NCBI GenBank assembly: GCA_965199765.1
Contig: CBDATC010000001.1
Span: 310,001 to 374,000 of the forward strand
Reading direction: 5' to 3'
Source of the DNA: JAPOXR01 sp965199765
GTDB taxonomy: Bacteria; Pseudomonadota; Alphaproteobacteria; Rhodobacterales; Rhodobacteraceae
DNA length: 64,000 bases
Shown here piece after piece: positions 62,403 to 64,000 of this stretch. The translations under genes were made by a program, and so were the position numbers. Numbering within the stretch: position 1 is the first letter of the stretch; each line of letters starts with the position of its first letter. The notes under the pieces were generated by a model. It saw only the letters and a list, made by a program, of their open reading frames with translations, was not told the origin of the DNA and made no database searches.

Positions 62403-64000
62403 CTTTTCGCACACTTCTTCTATTCCCCGATTGCGCACGGAATCATAAACTCCATAGACGTAAATGAGGCAAGGCACTCGGAAGGGGTTCGTGCGATCTT
62501 CTTGGCGAATGATCTGAAAGATGCTGGATTGCGAAATCAAATCGACGCTAGTCTCGTGCCATTGCCGAACGGCGGTAAAGCGGCAAACCCAATCCGCCCT
62601 GTTCTTGCCGAGAACAAAGTTCGCTACGTCGGCGAGCCGGTCGCGATCATCATTGCTGAAACACGCAGCCAAGCGCTTGATGCCATGGAATTGATCGAAT
62701 ACGACATCGATGAACTCGATGCTGCGGCCAACCTCGAATCCAGTGGCCCGGCGATTCATGAGTGTGCACCGGACAATCAGGCTTTTGTTTGGTGGAACGG
62801 AGACGCAGACGCTGTCGAAAATGCATTCGCAGAGGCAAAACATCGGATCAAACTGCGGGTCTTGGACCAACGCGTTGCGGCCAACTCCATTGAAACCAGG
62901 GGATGCACCGCCGACTGGGACGGCAGTCGGCTTTGTTTTTCGGTGAACGGTCAAGGCGTTTGGACGTTCAAAGAACAACTGTCCGAGATCCTTGGTCTCG
63001 CTCCGGAAAGGGTCCGGGTAACGACCGCAGATGTCGGTGGCGGCTTCGGAATGAAGGCGTTCACCTATCCTGAACACTTCGCAGTCGCAAAAGCCTCTCA
63101 GATGATCGGTCGGCCCATTCGCTGGATCGCTTCACGTTCAGATGCGCTGATAACAGACAATGCTGGCCGAGACTTGGTTTCTGAAGTGGAAGCCGCCTTT
63201 TCCGAAGATTTAAAGCTGCTCGGCTACCGTGTTCATTCGCTGTGTAATCTAGGGGCCTACAATTCGAAGGATGGTCAGCTCATTCAGACCGAGATCTCGC
63301 AGAAAGTGCTGACAGGGGTCTACGACATTCCAAAGGCCTACATTAACGTGCGCGGGATGTACACCAACACCGCTCCTGTCGATGCGTATCGAGGTGCGGG
63401 ACGACCGGAAGCTATATTTATGATCGAGCGCCTCATGGACACGGCAGCACGACAGCTCGGAGTGTCTCAATCCGATATCCGACGACGGAATTTCATACCC
63501 GTTTCTAAATTTCCATATCCAACCTTAAGCGGCGAAATCTATGACATCGGTAACTTTGATGCGGTGCTGAGCGCAGCTGAAATCCATGCGAAAGAGCGCA
63601 GCTTCCCCGAGCGGCGGGCAGAATCGGCAAAAAAAGGGAAACTGCGGGGGCTGGGCATCTGCTGCTACATTGAAGTTATTCTCGGTTCTTTGAACGAAAG
63701 TACCGAACTGCGCTTCTGCGATGATGGCACCGTGGAGGTGCTTGTCGGCACACAGTCGAACGGCCAGGGACACGAAACAGCCTATGCACAGATTTTGAGC
63801 CAGCGCACAGGACTGGAATTTGATCAAATTCGCTGCGTGCAAGGCGACAGCGACTTAATCCCGGAAGGCGGAGGAACCGGTGGGTCTCGTTCCGTAACCG
63901 TGCAAGGCGCTTCTATCAACTTCGCGGCTGACCAAATGATTGACCGGTTACTGCCTTTCGTAGCCGAAGAATTTGAAATTCCAGCAAACAGTCTTGAATT
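62295..64000 (+). CDS. Xanthine dehydrogenase/aldehyde oxidase-family molybdopterin-binding large subunit (partial, runs off the window)
   Basis: Open from the ATG at 62295 to the end of the window (568 codons), this is the molybdenum-cofactor subunit of a xanthine dehydrogenase / CO dehydrogenase / aldehyde oxidase-type enzyme. Visible are the N-terminal RIEDVRLLKGHGNFIDD, VRYVGEPVAIIIAETRSQALDAME, TADVGGGFGMKAFTYPEH, the active-site-near loop APVDAYRGAGRPEAIFMIERLMD, and VGTQSNGQGHETAYAQIL with GGTGGSRSVTVQGA. AYRGAGRPEA rather than AYRCSFR argues against a true form I CO dehydrogenase. The iron-sulfur and FAD subunits should lie outside the window. A dead copy of its first codons lies at 53.9 kb. 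Confidence 0.93.
   Translation, partial: MTPHQFGKAQPVTRIEDVRLLKGHGNFIDDHPPDGALFAHFFYSPIAHGIINSIDVNEARHSEGVRAIFLANDLKDAGLRNQIDASLVPLPNGGKAANPIRPVLAENKVRYVGEPVAIIIAETRSQALDAMELIEYDIDELDAAANLESSGPAIHECAPDNQAFVWWNGDADAVENAFAEAKHRIKLRVLDQRVAANSIETRGCTADWDGSRLCFSVNGQGVWTFKEQLSEILGLAPERVRVTTADVGGGFGMKAFTYPEHFAVAKASQMIGRPIRWIASRSDALITDNAGRDLVSEVEAAFSEDLKLLGYRVHSLCNLGAYNSKDGQLIQTEISQKVLTGVYDIPKAYINVRGMYTNTAPVDAYRGAGRPEAIFMIERLMDTAARQLGVSQSDIRRRNFIPVSKFPYPTLSGEIYDIGNFDAVLSAAEIHAKERSFPERRAESAKKGKLRGLGICCYIEVILGSLNESTELRFCDDGTVEVLVGTQSNGQGHETAYAQILSQRTGLEFDQIRCVQGDSDLIPEGGGTGGSRSVTVQGASINFAADQMIDRLLPFVAEEFEIPANSLE

Overview
The window looks like a chromosomal segment of an alphaproteobacterium of moderate GC content. 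The evidence is a tRNA-His without an extra 5' G and with a G1:U72 pair and A73 (an alphaproteobacterial peculiarity), an MmcB-type gene, an efp/suhB-like neighbourhood and a homogentisate operon of alphaproteobacterial type. Genes are short-spaced, often overlap by 4 bp, and lie on both strands. No rRNA, CRISPR array or complete mobile element was seen.

Layout. 1-3.4 kb is accessory DNA: a frameshifted IS5-type transposase, an Rpn/YhgA-like nuclease gene and a lone beta-class DNA methyltransferase. 3.8-9.5 kb holds dxs, a Gfo/Idh/MocA dehydrogenase, a UMF1-type transporter and mepA. 10.1-12.8 kb holds dapD, dapE and a TIGR04282 glycosyltransferase. Facing them (12.7-15.7 kb) are a D-amino-acid transaminase and a DgcA/DgcN pair, which together suggest use of D-glutamate or other D-amino acids. 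cobD, rnhB and a small periplasmic protein follow. 18.4-25.8 kb is the homogentisate pathway: an operon of hmgA, two metallo-beta-lactamase-fold genes, fumarylacetoacetate hydrolase, an FAD monooxygenase and a DUF2783 gene, divergent from marR-maiA, with an 18-bp palindrome in the shared intergenic region. 25.8-28.6 kb contains IS256 debris, including an internally deleted copy with both ends. 28.7-53.8 kb is mostly core: pccB, two exporters, yebC, ygfZ, a suhB-like gene that has lost its catalytic motifs, efp, meaB, rpmB, a PCu(A)C copper chaperone, lepA, a glutamate-type dehydrogenase, tRNA-His, mmcB, a 5-formyl-THF cyclo-ligase operon, an MsbA-like ABC exporter, an aminotransferase and valS.

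The right end is the most unusual part. A 2256-residue secreted repeat protein with a C-terminal outer-membrane barrel (54.1-60.8 kb) sits between valS and a molybdenum hydroxylase large-subunit gene. It carries six almost identical 342-bp repeats. The sequences on its two sides are diverged direct copies of the same valS/molybdenum-hydroxylase divergent intergenic region: the left copy keeps valS whole and has a broken 5' end of the hydroxylase gene, and the right copy keeps the hydroxylase gene whole and has a broken 5' end of valS. This reads as an insertion or duplication scar about 8 kb wide that brought in the surface protein.

The metabolic genes fit a heterotroph using amino acids and aromatic compounds: tyrosine/phenylacetate carbon through homogentisate to fumarate and acetoacetate, propionyl-CoA through PccB with the MeaB and cobalamin (CobD) helpers, and D-amino acids through DgcN/DgcA.
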